Assembly (NCBI RefSeq): GCF_014695395.1
Contig: NZ_JACJOF010000004.1
Location: 62,001-126,000 of the forward strand
Origin: Nodosilinea sp. FACHB-131
GTDB lineage: Bacteria; Cyanobacteriota; Cyanobacteriia; Phormidesmidales; Phormidesmidaceae
Length of the DNA stretch: 64,000 nt
Direction: 5' to 3'
Shown: positions 10,975 through 19,180 of the stretch, piece by piece
How the letters are laid out: each line of letters begins with the position of its first letter
How positions within the stretch are numbered: the stretch's first letter is position 1
Made by a program: the position numbers and the translations under genes
The notes under the pieces: generated by a model
What the model was told of the DNA's origin: nothing
Seen by the model: only the letters and a program-made list of their open reading frames with translations
Database searches by the model: none

Positions 10975-11682
10975 TTGACCTCAATAGCCCTACCCCAGCC
11001 TTTGAGGAATTTTTGGCTACGCCCAAATGGAGCGGCCCTGGCGATCGCTGTGGCCTGTGCTCTGGCGGCTGGCTGGCTGGTGCTTGGGCCTAGTCCTGAC
11101 CTATTCAACCCCACCGCGCTGAAGCCAACCCTTCAACAAATGGGTCATTGGGGACCCGTTACCTACATCGCTGTGCTGGCGCTATCGGTGGTGGTGAGCC
11201 CGGTACCGGGTGCGCCCCTGGCGGTCGCGGCTGGTATGGTGTGGGGCATGCCAATGGCTGGCGTCTACAGCGTCATCGGTGGATTTTTGGGGAGTTTAAT
11301 GGCCTACTTTCTGGGGCGCACCCTGGGCAGTGCTGTCATTCGGTCGCTGACAGGTAAATCTATTTCTGTAGACGCGCACCGTGGCGAACGGTATTTAGGC
11401 TGGCTGATTTTCTTCAGCCGCCTGTTTCCGGTGCTGCCCTTTGATGGGGTGAGCTACGGGGCAGGGATGCTCAAGCTCTCGGTCAAGGTCTATGCCGTGG
11501 CTACACTGCTGGGCATGATTCCCTCTACCTTTTTGCTGAGCTATGCCGGGCAAACACTGACCACAACCATGCCCCAAAGAGTAGCCATGTTCTGTTTGCT
11601 CTTGATTGTGTTCGTGGGCCTGCCGTGGGTCGCCCACCGCTATAACTGGTTTGGCTTTCGCGACATCATTCGTATTGAGTAA
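10975..11682 (+). CDS. TVP38/TMEM64 (DedA-like) family membrane protein
   Basis: A 235-aa polytopic inner-membrane protein of the SNARE-associated/VTT family, related to DedA proteins involved in lipid scrambling and membrane homeostasis. The family core is visible as SVVVSPVPGAPLAVAAGMVWG followed by GGFLGSLMAYFLGR and FFSRLFPVLPFDGVSYGAGM. About five hydrophobic segments. The start is a TTG at 10975 with AGAGG at 10969-10973 as ribosome site; no ATG fits. Divergent from the GH63-like gene. The transported or scrambled substrate is unknown. Confidence 0.85.
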   Translation: MTSIALPQPLRNFWLRPNGAALAIAVACALAAGWLVLGPSPDLFNPTALKPTLQQMGHWGPVTYIAVLALSVVVSPVPGAPLAVAAGMVWGMPMAGVYSVIGGFLGSLMAYFLGRTLGSAVIRSLTGKSISVDAHRGERYLGWLIFFSRLFPVLPFDGVSYGAGMLKLSVKVYAVATLLGMIPSTFLLSYAGQTLTTTMPQRVAMFCLLLIVFVGLPWVAHRYNWFGFRDIIRIE

Positions 11683-11823
11683 GCGACTGGGCTAGAGACG
11701 ATTAGCTGTAGCAGAAGAACAAAAATAGAAGAGCAAAGAATGCTCGATAGGTTTGAATCTTGCCGTTTTGAACTGCTCTAAGCCAGATTTCACTGGCTGT
11801 AAGCCCAATCATTGAGGTTAGGT

Positions 11824-12036
11824 TCAGTGGTCAGCCAGGGTTTCAATCAGCAAGTCTACCTGCTGCTGCTTCTCGTTCAGGTAGGTTTCGCACTGCTGGA
11901 GGGCCTGCACGGCCTGTTCAAACTGGCTCAGCACCGCCGCTAGGGGCAGGCTGCCCGATTCGAGGTCGGCGATGATGCCTTCGACGGTGGCGACGGTGTT
12001 TTCGTAGTTCCAGGGGTCGGCGGCTTTCTTGGGCAT
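11824..12036 (-). CDS. xseB: exodeoxyribonuclease VII small subunit
   Basis: The 70-aa small subunit binds several copies per XseA chain to form exonuclease VII, which degrades single-stranded DNA bidirectionally to acid-insoluble oligonucleotides. Family hallmarks are YENTVATVEGIIADLESGSLPL and EQAVQALQQCETYLNEKQQQVDLL, two amphipathic helices. ATG at 12036. It follows xseA on the same strand with a 53-bp gap filled by a C-rich dispersed repeat. Normal length for the family. Confidence 0.95.
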   Translation of the reverse strand: MPKKAADPWNYENTVATVEGIIADLESGSLPLAAVLSQFEQAVQALQQCETYLNEKQQQVDLLIETLADH

Positions 12037-12040
12037 GGGG

Positions 12041-12112
12041 GTGAAGGGGTGGATGGGTAGGGGGTGGATGGAGATAGGAGATAAGGGAGTTAGGAGATGA
12101 GGGGGTGAATTT
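12041..12112 (-). repeat. C-rich dispersed repeat copy at the xseA-xseB junction
   Basis: On the minus strand this stretch is a run of CATCC/CACCCC words, including the 12-mer CATCCACCCCCT (plus-strand 12059-12070) that also occurs at about 35713, 55388 and 56234. It begins around the last codons of xseA (IHPLIS) and reaches almost to the xseB start, so it supplies the xseA stop and the xseB leader. Its proximity to the xseB ATG may change translation of that gene. Confidence 0.6.
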
Positions 12113-13331
12113 GGGTGACTTGGACGGTGAGGTGGCCCTGGGCGAGCTGTATTTGGAGGGTTTCGCCGGGGGTGACGCTGCTGGCTTGGGTAACGAGCTG
12201 GCTGGCTTCGTCACGGACTAGAGCATAGCCTCGCTTAACCACGGTGTCGGGGTCAAGGGTCATCAGGTGGCTGCGTAGGGCAGCGGTGCGATCGCTTGCC
12301 TGTCTCATTTCTACCTGCACCCCCTGCACCAGTCGGCGCTTGAGCTGTTTGAGGTGAATGATCTGCTGCTCGATTTGCTGGTCGAGGCGAGTGCGCAGCA
12401 ATCGTTGCCTAAGGCGGTGCACATCGCTTTGGGCATTGAGCAGGTGCTCGGCGGTTAGGGTTTTGAGCAGGGCTACCCGCTGGTGGTGAGCTTCGATTAG
12501 ATCGGCCAGGGCGGGAACGGCGGCGATCGCCGCCGCCGTCGGGGTATGGGCACATAGATCCGCCGCCAGATCGGCCAACGATTCGTCGCGCTGGTGGCCG
12601 ATGCCGGTCACCACCGGGATGGGGCAGTTGGCGATCGCCCGCACCACGCGCTCATCGTCAAAACACTCCAAATCTTCGCTGGCCCCGCCGCCGCGAGCCA
12701 GGATCAGCACCTCGGCGCGACCGTCGCGGGCCACCCGAGCTATCGCGGCCTCAATTGAGGCGGGGGCGGTGTCGCCCTGCACCGTGGCCGGCGAGAAGAG
12801 CAAGTGCAGGCCGGGATGGTGGTGCCGCAGCGATCGTTGAATGTCTCCCCATGCCGCCGCTTGGGGAGACGACACCACCGCAATGGTTTGGGGCAGGGCG
12901 GGCAACGGGCGCTTAAACTCGGGGTCAAACAGACCCTCAGCGGCAAGCCGCTGGCGCAGCTGGCGATAGCGCAGGGCCTTGAGGCCGTCGCCGCTGGGCA
13001 GCACTTGCCACACCGTCAGCTGGTAGCTGCTGCGCTGGGGATAGACTTTCACCGTGCCCAGAGCAATCACCTGTTCGCCGACGGCAGGCAGGGTCGTGAG
13101 CCGCGCCTGCTGACTGCGCCAGGCCACAGCATTGATGGCAGCCCCGGTGTCGGGGTCGGTGAGAGTAAAAAACAGCCCCTTGGCGTGGTTGTTGGCGCTA
13201 GACACTTCGCCGACCACCCAGACCTGGCGCAGGGTGGGGTCGTCTTCTAAAACGGCCTTGATGTAGTCGACTAAACCGCCAACGCTCAAGGCCGCCGGGG
13301 CCATAGCCACATTAAACTCAGGGTTAGTCAT
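12090..13331 (-). CDS. xseA: exodeoxyribonuclease VII large subunit
   Basis: Catalytic subunit of exonuclease VII (repair and ssDNA turnover), 413 aa. An N-terminal OB-fold (VWVVGEVSSANNHAKGLFFTL) is followed by the nuclease domain with IAVVSSPQAAAWGDI, LILARGGGASEDLECFDD and PVVTGIGHQRDESLADLAAD, then a long coiled-coil region (LIEAHHQRVALLKTL onward) and the C-terminal GYALVRDE segment. ATG at 13331. The far C-terminus runs into the C-rich repeat and ends IHPLIS, slightly unlike a conserved end. Forms an operon with xseB. Confidence 0.95.
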   Translation of the reverse strand: MTNPEFNVAMAPAALSVGGLVDYIKAVLEDDPTLRQVWVVGEVSSANNHAKGLFFTLTDPDTGAAINAVAWRSQQARLTTLPAVGEQVIALGTVKVYPQRSSYQLTVWQVLPSGDGLKALRYRQLRQRLAAEGLFDPEFKRPLPALPQTIAVVSSPQAAAWGDIQRSLRHHHPGLHLLFSPATVQGDTAPASIEAAIARVARDGRAEVLILARGGGASEDLECFDDERVVRAIANCPIPVVTGIGHQRDESLADLAADLCAHTPTAAAIAAVPALADLIEAHHQRVALLKTLTAEHLLNAQSDVHRLRQRLLRTRLDQQIEQQIIHLKQLKRRLVQGVQVEMRQASDRTAALRSHLMTLDPDTVVKRGYALVRDEASQLVTQASSVTPGETLQIQLAQGHLTVQVTQIHPLIS

Positions 13332-13463
13332 GGAATCTCATGCTTAGCCAAACTCCAGTGTGGGCTAGATGGCTGTTAACATCAACCGGCCAGTTGGCCT
13401 GTGCTGCGAACTGCTTAGCTGACGGCTAGTACTTAACCAAGCTAATTGTGACAAGCTCGAATA

Positions 13464-13549
13464 GCTAGGGTTCACGGTCTAAGGTGTACGGTTTAAGGCA
13501 TGTCGTGACCCTAAACCCTAGACCCTGAACCCTTGACCCTTAAACCCAA
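13464..13549. repeat. short degenerate repeats (CCCTAAACCCTAGACCC type)
   Basis: A run of 7-nt words of the form ACCCTDA (CCCTAAACCCTAGACCCTG, then AACCCTTGACCCTTAAACC) is preceded by its rough complement (GGTCTAAGGTGTACGGTTTAAGG), so it forms an imperfect inverted repeat. Related wording occurs near 56200 (AAGGTGTAAGGC). It lies between xseA and the diguanylate cyclase gene. It resembles the short heptameric repeats common in cyanobacterial genomes. Confidence 0.5.
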
Positions 13550-13579
13550 ACAATCTGTCACCTTTAGCTGGACAACCTA

Positions 13580-15424
13580 CTAGGTAAAGCTGTCGCCCAC
13601 CACGTACCGATTGCGGCCTTGGGCCTTGGCTTCATAGAGAGCTAGGTCGGCGCGATGGATGAGCTCTCTGGGGGAGTGCTCTTTGACGGCGGGGCAGTGG
13701 CACACGAGGCCAAAGCTCAGGGTTAAGTTTGAGCTCACCTTCGAATAATCGTGGGGCAGCGGGCACTGGGCGATCGCCGCCTGAACTTTTTCGACAATTT
13801 CAATACTGCCATCAAGGGTGGTATCGGGCAGCAGCAGCACAAATTCTTCGCCGCCGTAGCGGGCGACCAGATCGCCTGGCCGCTTGACCACAGTGCTTAG
13901 CATCTGGGCCACTTTGCGCAGGCAGTCATCACCTGCCAAGTGACCATAGTTGTCGTTGTAGGGCTTGAAGTAATCAATGTCACAGAGAATCAGCGACAAA
14001 TATTTTTGCTGGCGGCGGGCCCGCTGCCATTCCAGGTCGAGGGCCTGATCAAAACTGCGGCGGTTGGCAATTTCGGTGAGACCATCGACGGTGGCCAGCC
14101 GGTTGAGTTCGGCATTGACCAGCTTGAGCTTTTGGTTGAGGTCGGCCTGGGTGACTTCGGCCCGCTTGCGCTCGGTAATATCGCGCACAATCACCAGCAC
14201 CTCGTTTTGGCTGATGGGCACTATCCGCGACTCTTCGTGGCGCAGTTCGCCGTTGATTTCAATAGTGTGTTCGTAGCGCTGACGGGTGCCCGTAGATAGG
14301 GCAACCCGCACGTGGTGCATGCGCTGGTCGGCCAGCTCCTCAGGAAAGTTGACGTAAAGCGATTGTCCGCGATCGGGGGCAATAGGGCCATAGAGGGTAA
14401 TCTCGCCGCCCGAAATCAGGTCGAGAATGTTGCCGTTTTCGTCGATGCGCATCATCAGATCGGGGATGGCTTCGAGCAGGGCCTGCTGGGTGGCCTGGTG
14501 GTCTCTGAGGGCAAACTCGGCCCGTTTGCGATCGCTGATATCCAGCGTAGTGCCGTCAATGCGAAGGGGGGTCCCGTCAGTATCGCGCACCAGGCGGGCC
14601 TGCCCCCGCACCCAGCACATGGTGCCATCGGCACGAAAGATCCGGTACTCCCGATCAATTTTGCCCTGGTAGCTCAGGGCCTCAATATCTGCCAAAAGCA
14701 GTGGGTAATCGTCGGGATGAATGCAGTTAAACCAAAGGTCAGCATCGGCTAAAAAAGCCTCTGGGGGGTGGCCGTAGAGGTCAGTGGAGGCGGCGTTGAC
14801 GTAGATGGTTTCCAGGGTTAAGGGATCAACCGACCACACCACGCACTCCAGCGAGTTGAGAATGCTGTCGATGCGCTGCTGCTGCGATCGCAGCTCGGCC
14901 TGGGTGATCTCTAATTTTTCAGAGCTGCTAATGACCCACTGCTCTAGCTGCCGAGACAGAGCATCGCGCTCGGTTTCAAACTGCTTGCGATCGCTAATAT
15001 CCCGCCAAATCGACAGGTGATGATTTGGCTGAACGTGAGCTGTCGCCGCGAACTCCACCGTTTTGATAGTGCCGTTGTCGAGCCGCAGCTGCTGTTCCCT
15101 CCGCGTCTGCCCCGCCGCCAAAAAATCCTGCCAAACCGTCTCAAACTCTTCGCCCAACAGCAAAAAATCGGCCACTCGTCGCCCAACTAAGTCTGCCTCA
15201 GGCAGCTCTAGCAGTGCACAGGCCGCTGGGTTGGCCGCCAGATAATACCCGGCGTCATCAGTAATCAGCATGGCATCAAGGGCGGCCTCAAAGATGCTCC
15301 AGGGCAGGGCTGAGTCTAGCTGCAGGCTAACCCCTACTTCCTTCGCACTAGCAGTGTCCCCGCCAAGATCTGACGGGGATGCTTCTAACTTAGCGGGGGG
15401 CTCGGACTCTGCGGGCAAAGGCAT
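13580..15424 (-). CDS. PAS-domain diguanylate cyclase (PAS x3 + GGDEF)
   Basis: Makes cyclic di-GMP from two GTP. The 614-aa protein has three PAS/PAC modules (about 40-150, 185-300 and 305-425), a short coiled coil between the first two (LSRQLEQWVISSSEKLEITQAEL), and a C-terminal GGDEF domain. The active-site motif is GGEEF at residues 524-528, and RPGD at 515-518 is an intact product-inhibition I-site. PAC signatures (IWRDISDRKQ, LDISDRKRAE, IVRDITERKRAE) are clear. There is no transmembrane segment and no EAL domain, so it is probably a soluble sensor-cyclase; the PAS ligand is unknown. Confidence 0.93.
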   Translation of the reverse strand: MPLPAESEPPAKLEASPSDLGGDTASAKEVGVSLQLDSALPWSIFEAALDAMLITDDAGYYLAANPAACALLELPEADLVGRRVADFLLLGEEFETVWQDFLAAGQTRREQQLRLDNGTIKTVEFAATAHVQPNHHLSIWRDISDRKQFETERDALSRQLEQWVISSSEKLEITQAELRSQQQRIDSILNSLECVVWSVDPLTLETIYVNAASTDLYGHPPEAFLADADLWFNCIHPDDYPLLLADIEALSYQGKIDREYRIFRADGTMCWVRGQARLVRDTDGTPLRIDGTTLDISDRKRAEFALRDHQATQQALLEAIPDLMMRIDENGNILDLISGGEITLYGPIAPDRGQSLYVNFPEELADQRMHHVRVALSTGTRQRYEHTIEINGELRHEESRIVPISQNEVLVIVRDITERKRAEVTQADLNQKLKLVNAELNRLATVDGLTEIANRRSFDQALDLEWQRARRQQKYLSLILCDIDYFKPYNDNYGHLAGDDCLRKVAQMLSTVVKRPGDLVARYGGEEFVLLLPDTTLDGSIEIVEKVQAAIAQCPLPHDYSKVSSNLTLSFGLVCHCPAVKEHSPRELIHRADLALYEAKAQGRNRYVVGDSFT

Positions 15425-15691
15425 GACGCGGTTAGTAACTTCATCTTAAGAATTTCTGACCTTGCCAGAGTGAGCTGGCAACACCCGTCGAACCAGCGTC
15501 AAATTAAAAGAACGTCTTTGTTAGCATGCCCCAATCTTTAAAGATGCTTGAATTTAGTTACGCTCAAATCTCGTATTCAGTAGCTAGTTCTCCTGACTTT
15601 TCTCCACGCAGTCTAAACCGGGTGCGGCTGATTTAGGGGCAGCAGCAGATGGCAGCCTTCATCACACCACCCCCTAATCAATCTGTTTACT

Positions 15692-16372
15692 ATGGAAGTA
15701 GGCGCTCTGGGGGACCGTCACCCTGATTGCGCTGATGCTTTCCCTTGGCTCAGGTTGCCAACCTGCTTAGGAAGGCCGCCATCGTTTGCTACCACTACTG
15801 CATTGGTACCGTTGCAACACCTTCGCCTTAGCGCTTATATTGCCCTCCGGCTTACCCTGCATCGGTTGCGGCAGGCTGCAACTACTTGGCCACCGGCTCA
15901 GGACTGGATGCTAGCGGCTGGGCTAACGGTGGCGCTGGGGCTGGTGACGATTCCCCTGGGGTTGCGCAGCCATTTTTTGGCCCCCACCCTGGCCGATATT
16001 ACCTGGGGTGATGGGCTGCGGCTGGCGGCGCGGGTGCTGTTGGTGCCCGCCCTGCTCGAAGAGGGGTTTTGGCGGGTGCTGCTGCTGCCCCACCCAACCG
16101 AGATCATGAGCGATCGCCGCCGCTGGCGGCTGGGGCTGCCTATGCTGGGTCTGTTTGTCGTCATGCATCCTCTCAATGCCATGACCCTCTACCCCGTGGC
16201 CTTTGCTACCTTTAGCAACCCGGTATTTTTGTTGTCGGCTGCCCTGCTGGGCCTGATCTGCACCATTGCCTACTGGAAGTCGGGCTCCTGGTGGGTGGTT
16301 GCGGCCATGCACTGGCTGGTGGTGATGGTGTGGCTGGTATTTTTGGGTGGCTACAGCGCCCTGAGCCTCTAG
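15692..16372 (+). CDS. CPBP-family intramembrane metalloprotease (CAAX/Abi type)
   Basis: Predicted integral-membrane protease of 226 aa or less. The family motif EExxxR appears as LLEEGFWRVLLLP, followed by a Phe/His motif (LFVVMHPLNAM, with H and N), then a final membrane segment ending AMHWLVVMVWLVFLGGY. About five hydrophobic stretches. The first 30 residues look non-membrane and unlike the family, so the true start may be a downstream GTG/TTG near 15800. Members process proteins in the membrane or act in immunity to peptides; the target here is unknown. Confidence 0.75.
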   Translation: MEVGALGDRHPDCADAFPWLRLPTCLGRPPSFATTTALVPLQHLRLSAYIALRLTLHRLRQAATTWPPAQDWMLAAGLTVALGLVTIPLGLRSHFLAPTLADITWGDGLRLAARVLLVPALLEEGFWRVLLLPHPTEIMSDRRRWRLGLPMLGLFVVMHPLNAMTLYPVAFATFSNPVFLLSAALLGLICTIAYWKSGSWWVVAAMHWLVVMVWLVFLGGYSALSL

Positions 16373-16532
16373 GGCAGGGTGACATCACGGCTTAACGTTG
16401 TTTCTCAATTTTTATAACGACTGGGGCAGGACGCAGCGGTTTTGCGGATTGGGAGTGAACCCTTAGGTCTGGGGAACGCTAAGCGGCACCTATCCCCTCG
16501 CTGTCAGCCCCAACCTGTGATGAGTAACGCCC

Positions 16533-18422
16533 ATGAATGACTTCTTCAAAGGCTTTGAACAACTGCTCGAACTGGCTAAAACGCTAGAAGAAAAAGCCGA
16601 AAGCGGCGAGCTCAAAACCAACGTGCAGATCAACGCTCGGAGCATGGGCAGCATTCCCCGCCAGGGCAACATCCCCAACATCGGCGTCAGCCACATGAAC
16701 CGCAACCCCAGCGCCCCTGACATTGAGAATGATCCCGCTGTCGAAGCAGTCATCATCACACCACCCCCCAGCGAGGGTTCCTACCCAACTCCCTCATCCT
16801 CCCCATCTTCCCCACACCCATCCTCCCCCCACCACCCCACTATGGGCGATGTCGGTGGCCTCTCCGCCACTCTGCAAGAGCTGCGCGAACTGGTGGAAAT
16901 TCCCCTCAAGCGCCCCGACGTGCTGGCCAAGCTGGGTCTAGAGCCCACGCGCGGCGTGCTGCTGGTTGGCCCTCCCGGCACGGGCAAAACCCTCACCGCG
17001 CGCTCCCTGGCCGAAGATTTGGGGGTCAACTACATTGCCATCGTTGGCCCTGAGGTAATGGGCAAATACTACGGCGAGGCGGAGCAGCGCCTGCGGGCCA
17101 TTTTTGAAAAGGCCAAAAAAGCGGCACCCTGCCTGGTATTTATCGACGAAATCGACAGCCTGGCCCCCGATCGCAGCAAGGTCGAAGGCGAGGTCGAAAA
17201 GCGCCTGGTCGCCACCCTGCTGGGTCTGATGGATGGCTTTGCCCAAACCAAGGGCGTGATCGTGCTGGCCGCCACCAACCGGCCCGACCACATTGACCCT
17301 GCTCTCCGCCGCCCGGGTCGCTTCGATCGCGAGGTGCAGTTCCGCGTGCCCGATCGCCAGGGTCGGTGCGAGATTCTGCAAATTCAAACCCGCGACATGC
17401 CGTTAGATGGCGTGGATTTGGATGCGATCGCCGATCTGGCGGTTGGCATGGTTGGGGCCGACCTCAAGGCCCTCTGCCAAAAGGCTGCCTACTTTGCCCT
17501 GCGCCGTCAGGTGCCAGATCTGGCTGGCCCCGTACCCGACACCATGACCCTGGTGCACACCGACTTTCTCCAGGCAATTAAAGAAATCAAGCCTTCAGTG
17601 CTGCGATCGGTGGAGGTAGAGTCGCCTGCGATCGCCTGGGAGGACATTGGCGGCTTAGACTCCGTCAAGCAGATTCTGCAAGAATCGGTGGAAGGGGCGC
17701 TGCTCTACCCCGAACTCTACGCCCAAACGGGGGCTAAAGCGCCTCGAGGGCTGCTGCTGTGGGGGCCACCGGGCACCGGCAAAACCTTGCTGGCCAAGGC
17801 TGTAGCCGCTCAGGCTCGGGCCAACTTTATCGCCGTCAACGGGCCAGAACTGCTGAGCCGCTGGGTCGGTGCTGCCGAGCAGGCGGTGCGCGAGCTGTTT
17901 GCCAAAGCCCGCCAGGCCGCGCCCTGCGTAATATTTATTGATGAAATTGACACCCTGGTGCCCGCCCGAGGCCAGTACCAGGGAGATTCTGGGGTGAGCG
18001 ATCGTGTCGTCGGCCAGCTCCTCACTGAGCTGGATGGTCTCCAGAGCTGCACCAACGTACTGCTAATTGGGGCGACCAACCGCCCCAGTGCCCTTGACCC
18101 CGCCATTCTGCGCGCCGGACGCATCGACCTTCAGCTCGAGATCAGCCTGCCCGATGCGGCGGGGCGGCTGGCGATTTTGCAGGTGCACAACAGCGATCGC
18201 CCTTTGGTCGCCGTCGATCTCAACGACTGGTCTACCCGCACCGACGGCTGGAACGGTGCCGACCTGGCTCTGCTCAGCAACCAGGCGGCCCTCGAAGCCG
18301 TGCGCGAATACCGCGCCCAGGGTATGACCGACCCCAGCCAGATTCGCATTGCGGCCCACCACTGGGAGCAGGCTCACCAGGCGATTCTCAATCAGCGCAG
18401 CTCGGTGGCCAGCCGGGGGTAG
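16533..18422 (+). CDS. CDC48/VCP-like AAA+ ATPase with two AAA domains
   Basis: A two-ring-domain AAA+ unfoldase-like protein (629 aa). D1 Walker A GPPGTGKT is at residues 146-153 and D2 Walker A at 411-418; Walker B motifs are CLVFIDEID and CVIFIDEID, and both domains have sensor-1 ATNRP and an arginine-finger region (LRRPGRFDRE, LRAGRIDLQ). Residues 1-75 are a short helical N-terminus (FFKGFEQLLELAKTLEEKAE), not the CDC48 double-psi barrel. Residues about 76-103 are a Ser/Pro/His low-complexity linker made of C-rich DNA. It stands alone. Substrate and adaptor unknown. Confidence 0.9.
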   Translation: MNDFFKGFEQLLELAKTLEEKAESGELKTNVQINARSMGSIPRQGNIPNIGVSHMNRNPSAPDIENDPAVEAVIITPPPSEGSYPTPSSSPSSPHPSSPHHPTMGDVGGLSATLQELRELVEIPLKRPDVLAKLGLEPTRGVLLVGPPGTGKTLTARSLAEDLGVNYIAIVGPEVMGKYYGEAEQRLRAIFEKAKKAAPCLVFIDEIDSLAPDRSKVEGEVEKRLVATLLGLMDGFAQTKGVIVLAATNRPDHIDPALRRPGRFDREVQFRVPDRQGRCEILQIQTRDMPLDGVDLDAIADLAVGMVGADLKALCQKAAYFALRRQVPDLAGPVPDTMTLVHTDFLQAIKEIKPSVLRSVEVESPAIAWEDIGGLDSVKQILQESVEGALLYPELYAQTGAKAPRGLLLWGPPGTGKTLLAKAVAAQARANFIAVNGPELLSRWVGAAEQAVRELFAKARQAAPCVIFIDEIDTLVPARGQYQGDSGVSDRVVGQLLTELDGLQSCTNVLLIGATNRPSALDPAILRAGRIDLQLEISLPDAAGRLAILQVHNSDRPLVAVDLNDWSTRTDGWNGADLALLSNQAALEAVREYRAQGMTDPSQIRIAAHHWEQAHQAILNQRSSVASRG

Positions 18423-18435
18423 CCCGAAGCAAAAT

Positions 18436-18490
18436 CCGGGTTTCTGATGAGTTTATCAGCCTATTCTTAAGCCATAGAAACCCGGTTTTT
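18436..18490. terminator. bidirectional terminator, nested hairpin
   Basis: A perfect 10-bp stem (CCGGGTTTCT at 18436-18445, AGAAACCCGG at 18476-18485) is flanked by AAAA on one side and TTTTT on the other, so it can end transcripts from both convergent genes. Inside it is a second hairpin, CTGAT/ATCAG (18444-18448, 18455-18459). The AAACCCGG-type stem is a wording often dispersed in filamentous cyanobacteria (recalled, not searched). Confidence 0.8.
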
Positions 18491-18503
18491 CCGAGTCTAT
18501 ACT

Positions 18504-19106
18504 CTACGCCGCTTCGCTAAAGATAACTTCAGAATTGCGCAACCGCTTGTAGGTGCGATAGCGGTTGTATAGATCTCGATTTGAGAAAAAGAAGAGAGAA
18601 ACCGCTTCCCATAAAAACACCCAGCCGCCAATAAACAACCCCTCGGTGAGTACAGAGGTGAATATGTTGATGTCCAGTGGTTCTACCAGTCGGGCTGCCA
18701 AAAGCGTGCCTAAGCCCGCAACCACGTAGCGGGCAGTGCGGGTGTTGAGCAGCCTAATTTCTTTTTTGAGTAGGTAGAGTTTAAAGTCGACGCTGTTTCT
18801 CAACCCGGCTCTGACCTCTTGCTCCATGGCTTCGTCGCGGGTGCTAGGGGGCAAGGTAAAACACACCTCAAGGTCGTACTTTCGCGGAATTTCGTCCGCG
18901 CTACTTTCTAAATAAAACTGCAAGTCTGGATCGAGTTCTCGCCGTTTAAAGGGAGCAGGATCCCATTCGCTAAAAATATCGGTGTAGTGGTCGAGGGCAG
19001 CTTCGATCATGTATGCATTATTTGCCTCATCGATCGCATAGATTTCATTAAACAGCTCTTCTTTTAGCGCCATAGAAGCCTCAGCCGAAGAAATCAGCCC
19101 CATCAT
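18504..19106 (-). CDS. hypothetical protein with C-terminal membrane hairpin
   Basis: Family not recognised; 200 aa. The N-terminal two thirds is soluble and acidic (EELFNEIYAIDEANNAYMIEAALDHY, then DLEVCFTLPPSTRDEAMEQEV). Two hydrophobic segments follow: YVVAGLGTLLAARLV (weak) and GLFIGGWVFLWEAVSLFFF. It ends with a basic tail (NRDLYNRYRTYKRLRNSEV), resembling membrane-anchored proteins with a cytosolic RYRTYKRL-type tail. ATG at 19106, with another ATG at 19103. The gene converges with the AAA+ gene, sharing the hairpin terminator. Confidence 0.7.
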   Translation of the reverse strand: MMGLISSAEASMALKEELFNEIYAIDEANNAYMIEAALDHYTDIFSEWDPAPFKRRELDPDLQFYLESSADEIPRKYDLEVCFTLPPSTRDEAMEQEVRAGLRNSVDFKLYLLKKEIRLLNTRTARYVVAGLGTLLAARLVEPLDINIFTSVLTEGLFIGGWVFLWEAVSLFFFSNRDLYNRYRTYKRLRNSEVIFSEAA

Positions 19107-19180
19107 CCTGAGCGGGATTGGCTGTGGCTATCAGTTATAGCTAAACGTTGTAAGAAAAGAGTAGGAATACAAACCAGCGG

